From the NCBI RefSeq assembly GCF_002423035.1, contig NZ_DIUM01000114.1:1-60375 (forward strand): a stretch of DNA of 60,375 nt, in the 5' to 3' direction. The translations under genes were made by a program, and so were the position numbers. Numbering within the stretch: the stretch's first letter is position 1; every line of letters starts with the position of its first letter. The stretch is from Thiocapsa sp. UBA6158 (GTDB taxonomy: Bacteria > Pseudomonadota > Gammaproteobacteria > Chromatiales > Chromatiaceae). The notes under the pieces were generated by a model. That model was not told where the DNA came from, did not search any database, and was given only the letters and a program-made list of their open reading frames with translations. Shown in pieces: positions 16,904-24,906 of this stretch.

Positions 16904-18214
16904 TCAGCGCCCGAGACGCTCCCCCCAGTTCTGCGCCGCTGCGATGATCCGAGCGTTGTCGAGTCCGGTGGGCAGGCCGTCGCGAATCAACTGCCGACCC
17001 CGCACCCAGACCTGACGCACCTGTTGCTGACTGGCGGCATAGACCAGTTGCGAGACCGGATGATAGAGGGGCTGGGTGTGGGAGTCGCGTAGATCCAGAG
17101 CAACCAAGTCGGCTGACTTGCCGGGCTCCAGCGATCCGATCTCATCCTCCAACCCCAGGGCTCGGGCGCCGTTGATGGTCGCCATCCGCAAAGCCGTTGC
17201 CGCCGGCAGCGCGGAGGCCGAGCCTGCCACGCCCTTGCCGAGCAGGGCCGCCGTGCGCATCTCCCCGAGCATGTTCAGATCGTTGTTGCTCGCCGCGCCG
17301 TCGGTGCCGATCGCGACATTGACTCCGGCATCCACGAGCTTTGCGACCGGGCAAAAACCGCTCGCGAGCTTCAGATTCGACTCGGGACAATGCACCACAT
17401 GGGCGCCTGTGTCGGCCAAGAGCGCGATCTCGTCCTCTTCGAGCTGGGTCATGTGTACGCACACCAGTCCGGGGCCGAGCAATCCGAGCCGATTCAGTCG
17501 CGAGATGGGTCGTTCGCCGTGATCCCGCAGCGATTGGAGGACCTCGTCGCGCGTCTCATGCAGATGGATATGAATCGGTACCTCCAGCTCGTCCGCAAGC
17601 GCACGCACCCGTTGCAGCGGCGCATCCGATACCGCGTAGGGCGAATGAGGTGCGAAGCCGACCCGGATCAACGGGTGGTCCCGATAGTGCTCGTGCAGGG
17701 CGAGCCCTTTGGCGATGTATTCGTCGGCATTCGCGGCATAGCCTGTGGGGAAATCCACGACGATCATGCCGATCACGGCACGCATCCCGGCCTCGGCACT
17801 CACCTGTGCCGTGACCTCCGGATGGAAATACATGTCGTTGTAGCAGGTGATGCCGCCGCGCAGCATCTCGAGCACGGCTAACCGGGTTCCGTCGGCGACG
17901 AATCCCGGGTCGACCCAACGCTGCTCGGCCGGCCAGATATGTTCGTGCAGCCAGGTCATGAGGGGTAGGTCGTCGGCCAGTCCCCGCATCAGCACCATGG
18001 CCGCGTGAGTGTGCGCATTGATCAGACCCGGGATGAGCAGGTGACCCGGCAGCTCGATCACCCGTTGGGCCTCGATACTGCTGCGCGCCTCCTCGGACTG
18101 CAGTACGGCGAGGATACGCCCGTCCGCGATCGCAACCGCATGATCGGTGAGCTGACGATCCCATGGATCGACGGGCAATACCCACTGGGCATGGATCAAA
18201 AGCTCGGCTTGCAT
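16904..18214 (-). CDS. mtaD: Methylthioadenosine/SAH deaminase (TRZ/ATZ amidohydrolase)
   Basis: Amidohydrolase-superfamily protein closest to 5'-methylthioadenosine / S-adenosylhomocysteine deaminases. Metal ligands are visible: HTH (68-70) after LIPGLINA, HIHLHET near residue 205, an HMTQLEEDE block and GTDGAASNN near 305. The 436-residue length is usual. It is divergent from mtnA with a 68-base gap, the same pairing as in Pseudomonas, where MTA is deaminated to methylthioinosine before phosphorolysis. The family also includes chlorohydrolases and guanine deaminases, so the substrate is inferred from the motifs and the mtnA neighbour. The text just after its stop (ACCATCTCCGG) loosely resembles the dispersed repeat. 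Confidence 0.86.
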   Translation of the reverse strand: MQAELLIHAQWVLPVDPWDRQLTDHAVAIADGRILAVLQSEEARSSIEAQRVIELPGHLLIPGLINAHTHAAMVLMRGLADDLPLMTWLHEHIWPAEQRWVDPGFVADGTRLAVLEMLRGGITCYNDMYFHPEVTAQVSAEAGMRAVIGMIVVDFPTGYAANADEYIAKGLALHEHYRDHPLIRVGFAPHSPYAVSDAPLQRVRALADELEVPIHIHLHETRDEVLQSLRDHGERPISRLNRLGLLGPGLVCVHMTQLEEDEIALLADTGAHVVHCPESNLKLASGFCPVAKLVDAGVNVAIGTDGAASNNDLNMLGEMRTAALLGKGVAGSASALPAATALRMATINGARALGLEDEIGSLEPGKSADLVALDLRDSHTQPLYHPVSQLVYAASQQQVRQVWVRGRQLIRDGLPTGLDNARIIAAAQNWGERLGR

Positions 18215-18282
18215 CGGTCGGTCCTTTCAGTCGGGGCGGGGGATGGGTGACAATGGCGAGAACATGCCACAAGGAGCCCCCG

Positions 18283-19350
18283 ATGGAAACAACGATCCCG
18301 ACCGTGCCGACCCCGGACGACGCGGCACTCTGGCACGCAGATGCCCTCTATCTCGCCGATCAGCGTCTGCTGCCCGACCGCGCCGAGTTCTTGCGACTGA
18401 CCGATGCGGGTGCGGTGGCCGATGCGATCCGTGCGATGGTGGTGCGCGGTGCGCCGGCGATCGGTGTCGCCGCGGCCTACGGGGTCGCACTCGCGGGGCG
18501 CGACGCCTATGCGGCCACCGGTGTCGGCTGGAAGGCGGTGATCGAATCCGACCTCGAGCGTCTGGCTGCCTCGCGGCCGACCGCGGTCAATCTCTTCTGG
18601 GCGATCGATCGGATGCGCCGCCTGATCTCCCGTCTGGATGAACGCAATCCCTTCACGGCCTTGGTGGACGAGGCGCTGGCCATCCATGCCGAGGATCGTG
18701 CCGCCAACCGGGTGATCGGCGAGCTGGGTGCAGCGCTGATCGAGGGTCCGACCGACATCATCACCCATTGCAACGCCGGGGCGATTGCCACAGGCGGCTA
18801 CGGGACCGCGCTCGGCGTCATTCGCAGCGCCTACGCGGCCGGCAAGGTCGGGCGCGTCTTCGCCGACGAAACGCGGCCTTGGATGCAAGGGGCGAGGCTG
18901 ACCGCTTGGGAGCTCATGCACGACGGCATCCCGGTGACCCTGCAGGCGGACGGCGCGGCGGCGAGCCTGATGGCCGGCCGCTCGGTCGGGTGGGTGATCG
19001 TCGGCTCGGATCGGATTGCCGCCAACGGCGATGTCGCCAACAAGATCGGGACCTATAGCCTCGCGATCCTGGCGAAATACCACGGCATCAAGTTCATGGT
19101 CGCGGCACCCACGTCCACCATCGATATGCAGATCGCGAGCGGTGACGCGATTCCGATCGAGGAGCGCGACTCGGAAGAGTTGCTGAGCTGCGGGGATCGT
19201 CGTCTCGCACCCGTCGGGTGTGTCGCCCGCAATCCGGTGTTCGACGTCACCCCGGCTGAGCTGGTCGATGCCATCGTGACCGAGCGCGGCGTGGTGCTTC
19301 ACCCGACCAAGGAAAAGATTCGGGCCTTGATGGGCGGCTTCGGGCTCTAA
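18283..19350 (+). CDS. mtnA: Methylthioribose-1-phosphate isomerase MtnA
   Basis: Converts 5-methylthioribose-1-phosphate to methylthioribulose-1-phosphate in the methionine salvage pathway. RGAPAIG (55-61), the THCNAGAIATGGYGTALGV catalytic-Cys segment and GSDRIAANGDVANKIGTYSL with the catalytic Asp are intact. ATG 18283 was chosen for its ribosome site (AAGGAG, 6 bases upstream); the frame is open 120 bases further upstream without family similarity. The eIF2B-alpha-like fold is shared with translation factors, but the motif set is specific to MtnA. The stop codon is the first three bases of a copy of the dispersed repeat. Confidence 0.95.
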   Translation: METTIPTVPTPDDAALWHADALYLADQRLLPDRAEFLRLTDAGAVADAIRAMVVRGAPAIGVAAAYGVALAGRDAYAATGVGWKAVIESDLERLAASRPTAVNLFWAIDRMRRLISRLDERNPFTALVDEALAIHAEDRAANRVIGELGAALIEGPTDIITHCNAGAIATGGYGTALGVIRSAYAAGKVGRVFADETRPWMQGARLTAWELMHDGIPVTLQADGAAASLMAGRSVGWVIVGSDRIAANGDVANKIGTYSLAILAKYHGIKFMVAAPTSTIDMQIASGDAIPIEERDSEELLSCGDRRLAPVGCVARNPVFDVTPAELVDAIVTERGVVLHPTKEKIRALMGGFGL

Positions 19351-19362
19351 ACCGCGTCCGGA
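19348..19362 (+). repeat. Dispersed repeat at mtnA stop
   Basis: TAAACCGCGTCCGGA; the TAA is the mtnA stop codon. This is the best single match to the consensus of the family described in the findings. The remaining 110 bases before the next gene contain TTTAGGTTAAACGTTGATTTAAACC, further AT-rich TTTAAA words in a GC-rich setting, and no gene. Confidence 0.7.
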
Positions 19363-19472
19363 GCGATCGACATCGGTTTCGGGGTGGAGCTGCCTTGGCC
19401 GGATCTAGGTTGCACGTCGGAGTTGGCGCTGTTTAGGTTAAACGTTGATTTAAACCCAGCGGAGCGACAGCG

Positions 19473-20030
19473 ATGGAAGCATTCAAACTCAGGACCCTGG
19501 CCGATCTGTTCGATGCTTCCGATGAGCGTGTCGAGCTGATCGATGGCGAGATCGTCCAGCGCCCGATGGCGCGGATCGAGCACGGCTTCGTGCAAAGCAA
19601 TACGATCGCCGAGCTCGACTCGTTACGACGCACCTCTGGCCCTGGCGGCTGGTGGATCGCCAGCGAGGTCAGCGTCCACTATTCCGCACACCAGTGCCCG
19701 ACCCACGATCTCGCGGGCTGGCGCAAAGAACGGCTGCCGGAGCGCCCGAGCGGGGTGGTTGAGATCGTCCCGGACTGGGTGTGCGAGATCGTCTCGCCTG
19801 GACATGAGCGCAAGGACACGCTGACCCTGTTTCTGCTGCTTCAGCAGCAACAGGTATCCTACTACTGGCTGATCTGGCCCGAGGAACGATCACTGGTCGC
19901 CTGGCAACTCGACGGAGGCAGCTACCGGGTCATCGCCAGCGTCGCCGCGCCCGGCGTCGATGAGCGGAAGATGCGCATCCCGCCGTTCGATGCCGTCGAG
20001 ATCGACTTGGGTTACATTCTGGGCGATTAA
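19473..20030 (+). CDS. Uma2 family protein (DUF820, PD-(D/E)XK fold)
   Basis: Member of the Uma2/DUF820 family of restriction-endonuclease-fold proteins, very common in cyanobacteria and some phototrophs, with no firmly established role. Family landmarks: ERVELIDGEIVQRPMA near residue 20, VPDWVCEIVSPGHERKDT near 98-115 (the D...E...K active-site run), and VSYYWLIWPEERSL near 130. GCGGAG lies 9 bases before ATG 19473. The 185-residue length is usual. Neighbours (a repeat copy and a tautomerase fragment) mark this as an accessory insertion between metabolic genes. Its TAA overlaps, on the other strand, the stop codon of the tautomerase remnant. Confidence 0.85.
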   Translation: MEAFKLRTLADLFDASDERVELIDGEIVQRPMARIEHGFVQSNTIAELDSLRRTSGPGGWWIASEVSVHYSAHQCPTHDLAGWRKERLPERPSGVVEIVPDWVCEIVSPGHERKDTLTLFLLLQQQQVSYYWLIWPEERSLVAWQLDGGSYRVIASVAAPGVDERKMRIPPFDAVEIDLGYILGD

Positions 20031-20170
20031 ACCGAGTCTCGACGGCGCCGCAGCGTCACGCTCTCTCCGCCGATACCCCAGTTGTCGGTCTCCACCTCGT
20101 CGATGACGACCATCGTCGTCTGCGGGGTTGAAAGCCGATCCGGAGAAACAATCGAAACTCTGAACCGCCT
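20027..20170 (-). pseudogene. C-terminal remnant of a tautomerase-family gene
   Basis: On the minus strand the frame ending at 20027 reads TTMVVIDEVETDNWGIGG then ESVTLRR, the C-terminal end of 4-oxalocrotonate-tautomerase-like proteins. An in-frame stop precedes it and no catalytic N-terminal Pro or first half of the domain can be found, so only about 45 codons remain. The family match rests on recognition of the DNWGIGGESVT motif. It is convergent with the Uma2 gene and their stop codons overlap. The rest of the gap to dapE (20171-20230) has no gene. Confidence 0.55.
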
Positions 20171-20230
20171 CTACCCCCAGGCTTGTTGACCCCTGCAAGG
20201 CCGAGCCAAATCGACACATCCCATGTCGCC

Positions 20231-20244
20231 CCGGACGTGGTTTA
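20231..20244 (-). repeat. Dispersed repeat at dapE stop
   Basis: On the minus strand TAAACCACGTCCGG, one base from the mtnA copy; its TAA is the dapE stop codon. A more degenerate version (TAAACCGAGTCTCGA) starts at the Uma2 stop at 20028. Confidence 0.65.
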
Positions 20245-21381
20245 GGCCGGCGCCAAGAGACGCTCGAGGATGCCTCGGTAGATCTCCGAGAGCTCGTCGA
20301 GCTCGGCGACCCCGACGCACTCGTTGACCTGATGGATGGTGGCGTTGACCGGGCCGAGCTCCACGACCTGGGCGCCGGTGGGTCCGATGAAGCGCCCGTC
20401 GGAGGTGCCGCCGCTCGTGGAGAGCTGGGTCTGGATGCCGGTGACCGCGGCGATCGATTCGCGGGAGGCGGCCACCAGCTCGCCGGCCGGCGTCAGGAAA
20501 GGGTTTCCAGAGAGCCGCCAGTCGAGGTCGTAGTCGAAACCGCCTGCGTCGAGGATCGAGCGCACGCGCGCCTGGATGGTTTCGGGGTCCAGCTCGGTGG
20601 AGAAGCGCAGGTTGAACTGGGCCTCGAGTCGGCCCGGGATCACATTCTCCGCGCCCGTGCCCATATTCAGGTTGGCGATCTGAAAGCTGGTGGGCGGGAA
20701 GTGCTCGTTGCCCTGGTCCCAGACCTCGGCACAGAGTGCGGCCAAGGCATCGACGCAGGCATGGAAGGGGTTCTTCGCCAGGTGCGGATAGGCGACGTGA
20801 CCCTGCTTGCCGAGCACCCGCAGGACGCCGTTCAGACTCCCGCGTCGACCGTTCTTGATGGTGTCGCCGAGTCGCTCGCGCGCCGAGGGCTCGCCGACCA
20901 AGGCATAGTCGATCTTCTCGCCGCGCTGCTGCAATCGCTCCATGACACGGCGGGTCCCGTCGACGGACGGTCCTTCTTCGTCGCTTGTAATCAGAAAGGC
21001 GATGGATCCGCGATGGTCCGGATGATCCTCGACGAACGCCTCCACCGCCGTGATCATGGCCGCGAGCGAGCCTTTCATGTCGCAGGCGCCGCGCCCGAAG
21101 AGACGGCCGTCGCGGATGGTCGGCTCGAAGGGGGCCGAGTCCCACTGCTCGGTCGGGCCGGTCGGAACCACGTCCGTGTGGCCGGCGAAGCAGAAGAGCG
21201 GGCCGTTCTCGCCGCGTCTGGCCCAGAGGTTGGCGACCTCCCCGAAAGGCATCTTCTCGATCCGAAATCCGATCGTGGTCAGCCGCTCGGCCATGAGTGC
21301 CTGACAGCCCGCGTCGTCGGGTGTGACGGAAGGGCGGCGGATCAGCTCGCACGCCAGATCCAGGGTCGGGGACATCGCCAT
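20242..21381 (-). CDS. dapE: Succinyl-diaminopimelate desuccinylase DapE
   Basis: Zinc enzyme that hydrolyses N-succinyl-LL-DAP to LL-DAP, feeding lysine and peptidoglycan synthesis. The M20-family motifs are present: FAGHTDVVPTGP (first metal His and catalytic Asp), GRGACDMKGSLAAM (bridging Asp), TSDEEGPSVDGT (catalytic Glu pair) and the C-terminal NATIHQVNE with the last metal His. The 379-residue length matches E. coli. Its ATG overlaps the upstream yffB stop by one base (TGATG); a second ATG two codons in is an alternative. It is last in the run dapC-dapD-yffB-dapE. Confidence 0.96.
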   Translation of the reverse strand: MAMSPTLDLACELIRRPSVTPDDAGCQALMAERLTTIGFRIEKMPFGEVANLWARRGENGPLFCFAGHTDVVPTGPTEQWDSAPFEPTIRDGRLFGRGACDMKGSLAAMITAVEAFVEDHPDHRGSIAFLITSDEEGPSVDGTRRVMERLQQRGEKIDYALVGEPSARERLGDTIKNGRRGSLNGVLRVLGKQGHVAYPHLAKNPFHACVDALAALCAEVWDQGNEHFPPTSFQIANLNMGTGAENVIPGRLEAQFNLRFSTELDPETIQARVRSILDAGGFDYDLDWRLSGNPFLTPAGELVAASRESIAAVTGIQTQLSTSGGTSDGRFIGPTGAQVVELGPVNATIHQVNECVGVAELDELSEIYRGILERLLAPA

Positions 21382-21725
21382 CAGCCGAGCAGCCTCTCGT
21401 AATCGGTTTCCGAAAAACCCGCGTGTCGAACCTCGCCCGTGTCGAGCACCGGTCGACGAATGATCGACGGGGACTCCAGCATGATCCGGATCGCGGCCTC
21501 CGCGTCCATGCCCTCGCGCACGTCCTCGGGCAGCTTACGCCAAGTCGTGCCCCGACGGTTCACGAGCGCCTCCCAGCCCAGCTCGGCGACCCAGGCGCGC
21601 AAGCGGGTCTCGTCGAGCCCTTCGCGTTTGTAATCGTGGAACCGATAGTCGACACCATGTGCGTGGAGCCAGGCGCGGGCCTTCTTCATGGTGTCGCAGT
21701 TGGGAATGCCGTAGAGCGCGACCAC
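21381..21725 (-). CDS. yffB: ArsC/Spx-like protein YffB
   Basis: Small thioredoxin-fold protein of the ArsC family, YffB subgroup, which lies next to dapE in many proteobacteria, including E. coli. The sequence starts VALYGIPNCDTMKKARAWL (single Cys in the ArsC-like site) and continues with GWEALVNRRGTTWRKL and SPSIIRRPVL, as in YffB. Function is unknown; with one cysteine and no arsenate operon it is unlikely to be a true arsenate reductase. GTG 21725 is the likely start, giving 114 residues; AAGGA overlaps the dapD stop and sits only 1 base away, so translation is probably coupled. The upstream open frame is a dapD shadow. Confidence 0.85.
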   Translation of the reverse strand: MVALYGIPNCDTMKKARAWLHAHGVDYRFHDYKREGLDETRLRAWVAELGWEALVNRRGTTWRKLPEDVREGMDAEAAIRIMLESPSIIRRPVLDTGEVRHAGFSETDYERLLG

Positions 21726-21729
21726 GTCC

Positions 21730-22551
21730 TTAGATGTCCCGCAGCAGCTCGTTGATGCCGACCTTTCCGCGGGTCTTCTCGTCGACCTGCTTGATGATGA
21801 CCGCGCAATAGAGGCTGTGGCTTCCATCCTTGGCCGGGAGACTGCCGGGGACGACCACGGCGCCGGCCGGGACGCGTCCGTAGAGGATCTCGCCGGTCTC
21901 GCGGTTGTAGATCTTGGTGCTCTGACCGATGTAGACGCCCATCGACAGCACGGCACCCTCGCCGACGATCACGCCTTCGACGACCTCCGAGCGTGCGCCG
22001 ATAAAACAGTTGTCCTCGATGATGGTCGGTGCGGCCTGCACCGGCTCGAGCACGCCTCCGATCCCGACACCGCCCGAGAGATGCACGTTCTTGCCGATCT
22101 GAGCACAGGAGCCGACGGTCGCCCAGGTGTCGACCATGGTGCCGGAGTCGACATAGGCGCCGATATTCACGTAGGAGGGCATGAGCACGCAGCTCGGTGC
22201 GATGTAGGCGCCTTTGCGCGCGGTCGCCGGCGGCACGATCCGAACCCCGCCGTCGCGGAACTCGCGCGAGTTGGTGTCGGCGAACTTGGACTGAACCTTA
22301 TCGTAATAGTTGGTGAAGCCGCCCTTGATGAAGGCATTGTCCTCGATCCGGAACGACAGCAGGACCGCTTTCTTGAGCCATTCGTGGACGACCCAGTCGC
22401 CGTCGTGCTTCTCGGCGACCCGCAGCTCCCCGCGGTCGAGTCGCTCGATGGTGTCCTGCACGGCATCGCGCACGCGGGTCTCGACCGTGCGCGGGGTGAT
22501 CTCGGCACGTCGCTCGAAGGCCTCTTCAATGATGGATTGCTGGTCGCTCAT
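21730..22551 (-). CDS. dapD: Tetrahydrodipicolinate N-succinyltransferase DapD
   Basis: Succinylates tetrahydrodipicolinate with succinyl-CoA, the first step of the succinylase branch of DAP synthesis. It is a trimeric left-handed beta-helix protein; hexapeptide repeats run from about residue 105 (YIAPSCVLMPSYVNIGAYV) to 225, with VDSGTMVDTWATVGSCAQIG typical of the long gammaproteobacterial DapD. The N-terminal helical domain (1-100) contains FRIEDNAFIKGG. The 273-residue length equals the E. coli form. The order dapC-dapD-yffB-dapE groups three steps of the branch. Confidence 0.97.
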   Translation of the reverse strand: MSDQQSIIEEAFERRAEITPRTVETRVRDAVQDTIERLDRGELRVAEKHDGDWVVHEWLKKAVLLSFRIEDNAFIKGGFTNYYDKVQSKFADTNSREFRDGGVRIVPPATARKGAYIAPSCVLMPSYVNIGAYVDSGTMVDTWATVGSCAQIGKNVHLSGGVGIGGVLEPVQAAPTIIEDNCFIGARSEVVEGVIVGEGAVLSMGVYIGQSTKIYNRETGEILYGRVPAGAVVVPGSLPAKDGSHSLYCAVIIKQVDEKTRGKVGINELLRDI

Positions 22552-22648
22552 GGGGTGTTCTCTGCTGTCGTGTTGAAGACCTCGGCAAACGCAGGTCTCG
22601 GGAATGTGAATCGCAAAGGTGCGAAAGGCTTACGTGAAGACACCGCCG

Positions 22649-23869
22649 TCAGATCCGCTCCAGGCAGCGTCGGATCCGATGCGCGGCATCCACGCATTCG
22701 TCGAGCGGCGGGACCAGGGCGAGCCGGATACGGTTCATCCCCGGGTCGGCTCCGTCGACCACGCGCGACAGGAAGCGGCCGGGCAGCACCGTCAGGTTTT
22801 CCTCGGCGAAGAGGCGCGCGGCGAAGTCGGTGTCCGGGATCGGTGTCTCGGGCCACAGATAAAAGCCGGCCTTCGGCGGCGCGAGCGCAAGCACGTCCCC
22901 GAGGATCTCCAGGACCGCGCCGAACTTCTCGCGATAGAGCCGTCGATTCTCCCGCACATGCGTCTCGTCGCTCCAGGCCGCGATGCTGGCCTGCTGATGC
23001 GGCAGGGGCATGGCGCATCCGTGATAGGTCCGGTAGGCGAAGAAGCCGCGGATCAGCTCGGCGTCGCCGGCAACGAAACCCGAGCGCAGGCCCGGCGCGT
23101 TGGAGCGCTTCGACAGGCTATGGAAGACGATGCAGCGACTGAATGCAGTGTTGCCGATGGCGGCTGCGACCTGAAGCAACCCGAGTGGCGGGTCGGCCTC
23201 GTCCAGATAGAGCTCCGAGTAGCATTCATCCGAGGCGATGACGAAGTTGTGCCGGTGCGCAAGCTCGATGAGATGCGCATAGGTCGCATGATCAAGCAGC
23301 GCGCCGGTCGGGTTGCCGGGCGAGCAGATGTACAGCAGACGGCAGGCTCGCCAAGTCGCGTCGTCCACCGCCTCGAAATCCGGGACAAAGCCGTTCGCCG
23401 CTTCGCAGGCGAGATAGCGCGGCTGTGCACCGGCCAGAAAGGCAGCCCCCTCGTAGATCTGATAAAAGGGGTTGGGCATCAAGACCAGCGCGTCCTGCGC
23501 GCGATCGATCACGGCTTGGGCGAAGGCGAAGAGTGCCTCGCGGGTACCGTTCACCGGCAGGATCTGCGTTTCCGGGTCGATGCCGAGCGTACCCGGCCCC
23601 GTCGAATCGGCCGATCCGAGCTTGAATCGCTTCGACAGCCAGGCCGCGATCGTCTCGCGCAGGGCCGGGATGCCGCGGGTCGTCGGATAGACGGCGAGCT
23701 GATGGAGGTGGGCGAGCAGCGTCTCCGTGACAAGCGCAGGGGTCGGATGTTTCGGCTCGCCGATGGAAAGCGCGATGTGGTCGCGATCCGCCGGCGGGAC
23801 CAGTCCGCTTTTCAGTGCGGCGAGTCGTTCGAAAGGGTAGGGCTGCAAGCGCCCGATATCCGGGTTCAT
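22649..23869 (-). CDS. dapC: Succinyldiaminopimelate transaminase DapC
   Basis: PLP-dependent class I/II aminotransferase that converts N-succinyl-2-amino-6-ketopimelate to N-succinyl-LL-DAP. The PLP lysine is in FHSLSKRSNAPGLRSGF, preceded by SPGNPTGALLD (Asn contacting PLP) and SDECYSELY. ATG 23869 was chosen because AGGA lies 7 bases upstream and the conserved MNPDIGRLQPYPFERL start follows; an in-frame ATG at 23923 would read through the likely promoter region. The placement next to dapD supports the DapC assignment over other aminotransferases. Length is 406 residues. The 97-base gap to dapD has no clear feature. Confidence 0.92.
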   Translation of the reverse strand: MNPDIGRLQPYPFERLAALKSGLVPPADRDHIALSIGEPKHPTPALVTETLLAHLHQLAVYPTTRGIPALRETIAAWLSKRFKLGSADSTGPGTLGIDPETQILPVNGTREALFAFAQAVIDRAQDALVLMPNPFYQIYEGAAFLAGAQPRYLACEAANGFVPDFEAVDDATWRACRLLYICSPGNPTGALLDHATYAHLIELAHRHNFVIASDECYSELYLDEADPPLGLLQVAAAIGNTAFSRCIVFHSLSKRSNAPGLRSGFVAGDAELIRGFFAYRTYHGCAMPLPHQQASIAAWSDETHVRENRRLYREKFGAVLEILGDVLALAPPKAGFYLWPETPIPDTDFAARLFAEENLTVLPGRFLSRVVDGADPGMNRIRLALVPPLDECVDAAHRIRRCLERI

Positions 23870-23884
23870 CGGGTCATCCTGAGT

Positions 23885-23905
23885 TGGCGTTATAGTATAG
23901 GCGAA
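23885..23905. promoter_or_regulatory. AT-rich divergent promoter region, dapC and VOC gene
   Basis: TTATAGTATAGG (minus strand CCTATACTATAA) is a -10-like island in a GC-rich 68-base gap between divergent genes. On the minus strand TATACT lies ~20-30 bases before the dapC ribosome site. No convincing -35 element at 16-18 bases was found. Confidence 0.3.
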
Positions 23906-23937
23906 CGTCCAAGCCGGCTCCATGCCGAGGGGATCCG

Positions 23938-24312
23938 ATGCCGCTGGTCCATGCCATTCATCATGTCAGTCTGATCGTCGCCGATACCGCGCGGGCGCTC
24001 GCGTTCTATCAGGGGATTCTCGGTCTCGAGCTTGCTCCCGAGCGCCCGGACCTGTCGTTTCCCGGGGCCTGGCTCTGGGTGGGCGATCAGCAGATCCACC
24101 TGCTCGAGCTGCCGAACCCGGATCCGGTCGCGGGCCGTCCAGCGCACGGCGGTCGAGACCGGCATCTCGCGATGCGGGTGAGCGGCCTGGAGGATGTGAC
24201 GGCGCGGCTCGAGGCCGCGGGACTCTCCTACACCCTCAGCCGCTCGGGGCGGCGCGCGCTCTTTTGTCGCGATCCGGACGGCAACGCGCTCGAGTTGATC
24301 GAGGCCGGTTGA
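23938..24312 (+). CDS. VOC family protein (glyoxalase-like)
   Basis: Single-domain vicinal oxygen chelate protein of 124 residues. The two beta-alpha-beta-beta-beta modules are visible: HHVSLIVADTARALAFYQGILGLEL, then RHLAMRVSGLEDVTARLEAAG, ending with FCRDPDGNALELIEAG. Candidate metal ligands are His8/His9, Glu in HLLEL, His in RHLAM and Glu in ALELIE. The family includes glyoxalase I, dioxygenases and fosfomycin-resistance proteins; the sequence alone does not decide the substrate. It diverges from dapC and converges on a small exported protein gene, with no functional hint from the context. Confidence 0.82.
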   Translation: MPLVHAIHHVSLIVADTARALAFYQGILGLELAPERPDLSFPGAWLWVGDQQIHLLELPNPDPVAGRPAHGGRDRHLAMRVSGLEDVTARLEAAGLSYTLSRSGRRALFCRDPDGNALELIEAG

Positions 24313-24339
24313 GGCGCCGAGACTCATGCTCGAACGATA

Positions 24340-24906
24340 TCAGAATCCCCTGAAATACCAGTGATTGTCCCAGCCGGGCGGCGCAAAGATCGACTCCTCG
24401 TCCGGGACGTCGGGCGACGCCGCGCCGCTGCCGATCTCCGGCAGGGTGGGCATCCCGGTGACCCACGGCCAAGGCCGCGGGAGCTGATCGGGTCCGAGGC
24501 TGCGAAAGAGCTCGCGCTCCTGATCCATGCGTTCGAGACGGTCTGCACGTCGACGGCGTCTATCCTCTTCCCACGCCTCTTGCTGGGCTGCTGCCCTCGG
24601 ATTGTTGGCTCGCCGGCGGGCCTCGTAGGCACTACGTGTCGCCTCGCGTCGGGCCTCCCACGCCTGTCGTTGGGCGCGCACCTCGTCGAGCCATGGTGTC
24701 GGCGTGCTCCCCGGAGGTGGGTCGCCGAAGGTCTGGCTAACAGGCTGGATGGGCACGATGAGGTTTGCGTCGGCCGCGATCGCAGCCGGGATCGACAGGA
24801 GTCCGACGATCAGCGCAACGGTGCCGAATCGCATGCCCTTGAAGCGAGCCTTCAAACCTGCCGGCATCCCGAGCCCGACGATATCGCGATGTTCAGCGTT
24901 TTCCAT
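24340..24906 (-). CDS. Hypothetical exported protein with charged helix
   Basis: I do not recognise this protein. From ATG 24906 it has 188 residues: a short N-terminus, a hydrophobic segment MRFGTVALIVGLLSIPAAIA ending in a signal-peptidase-like AIAA, then a long Arg/Glu/Ala-rich helix (about residues 80-145, repeats such as AWEARREATRSAYEARRR) and a Pro/Trp-rich C-terminus. Translation could instead start at ATG 24834, which would place the signal peptide at the very N-terminus (164 residues). It overlaps the end of glnD by 14 bases with start 24906, so it may be expressed from the map-glnD transcript. Probably periplasmic. Confidence 0.6.
   Translation of the reverse strand: MENAEHRDIVGLGMPAGLKARFKGMRFGTVALIVGLLSIPAAIAADANLIVPIQPVSQTFGDPPPGSTPTPWLDEVRAQRQAWEARREATRSAYEARRRANNPRAAAQQEAWEEDRRRRRADRLERMDQERELFRSLGPDQLPRPWPWVTGMPTLPEIGSGAASPDVPDEESIFAPPGWDNHWYFRGF

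Noticed and set aside
21726..21956. Longer N-terminus for YffB
   Set aside because: The extra 77 residues are a Ser/Arg/Pro-rich shadow of dapD; the family begins at VALYGIPNCDT.
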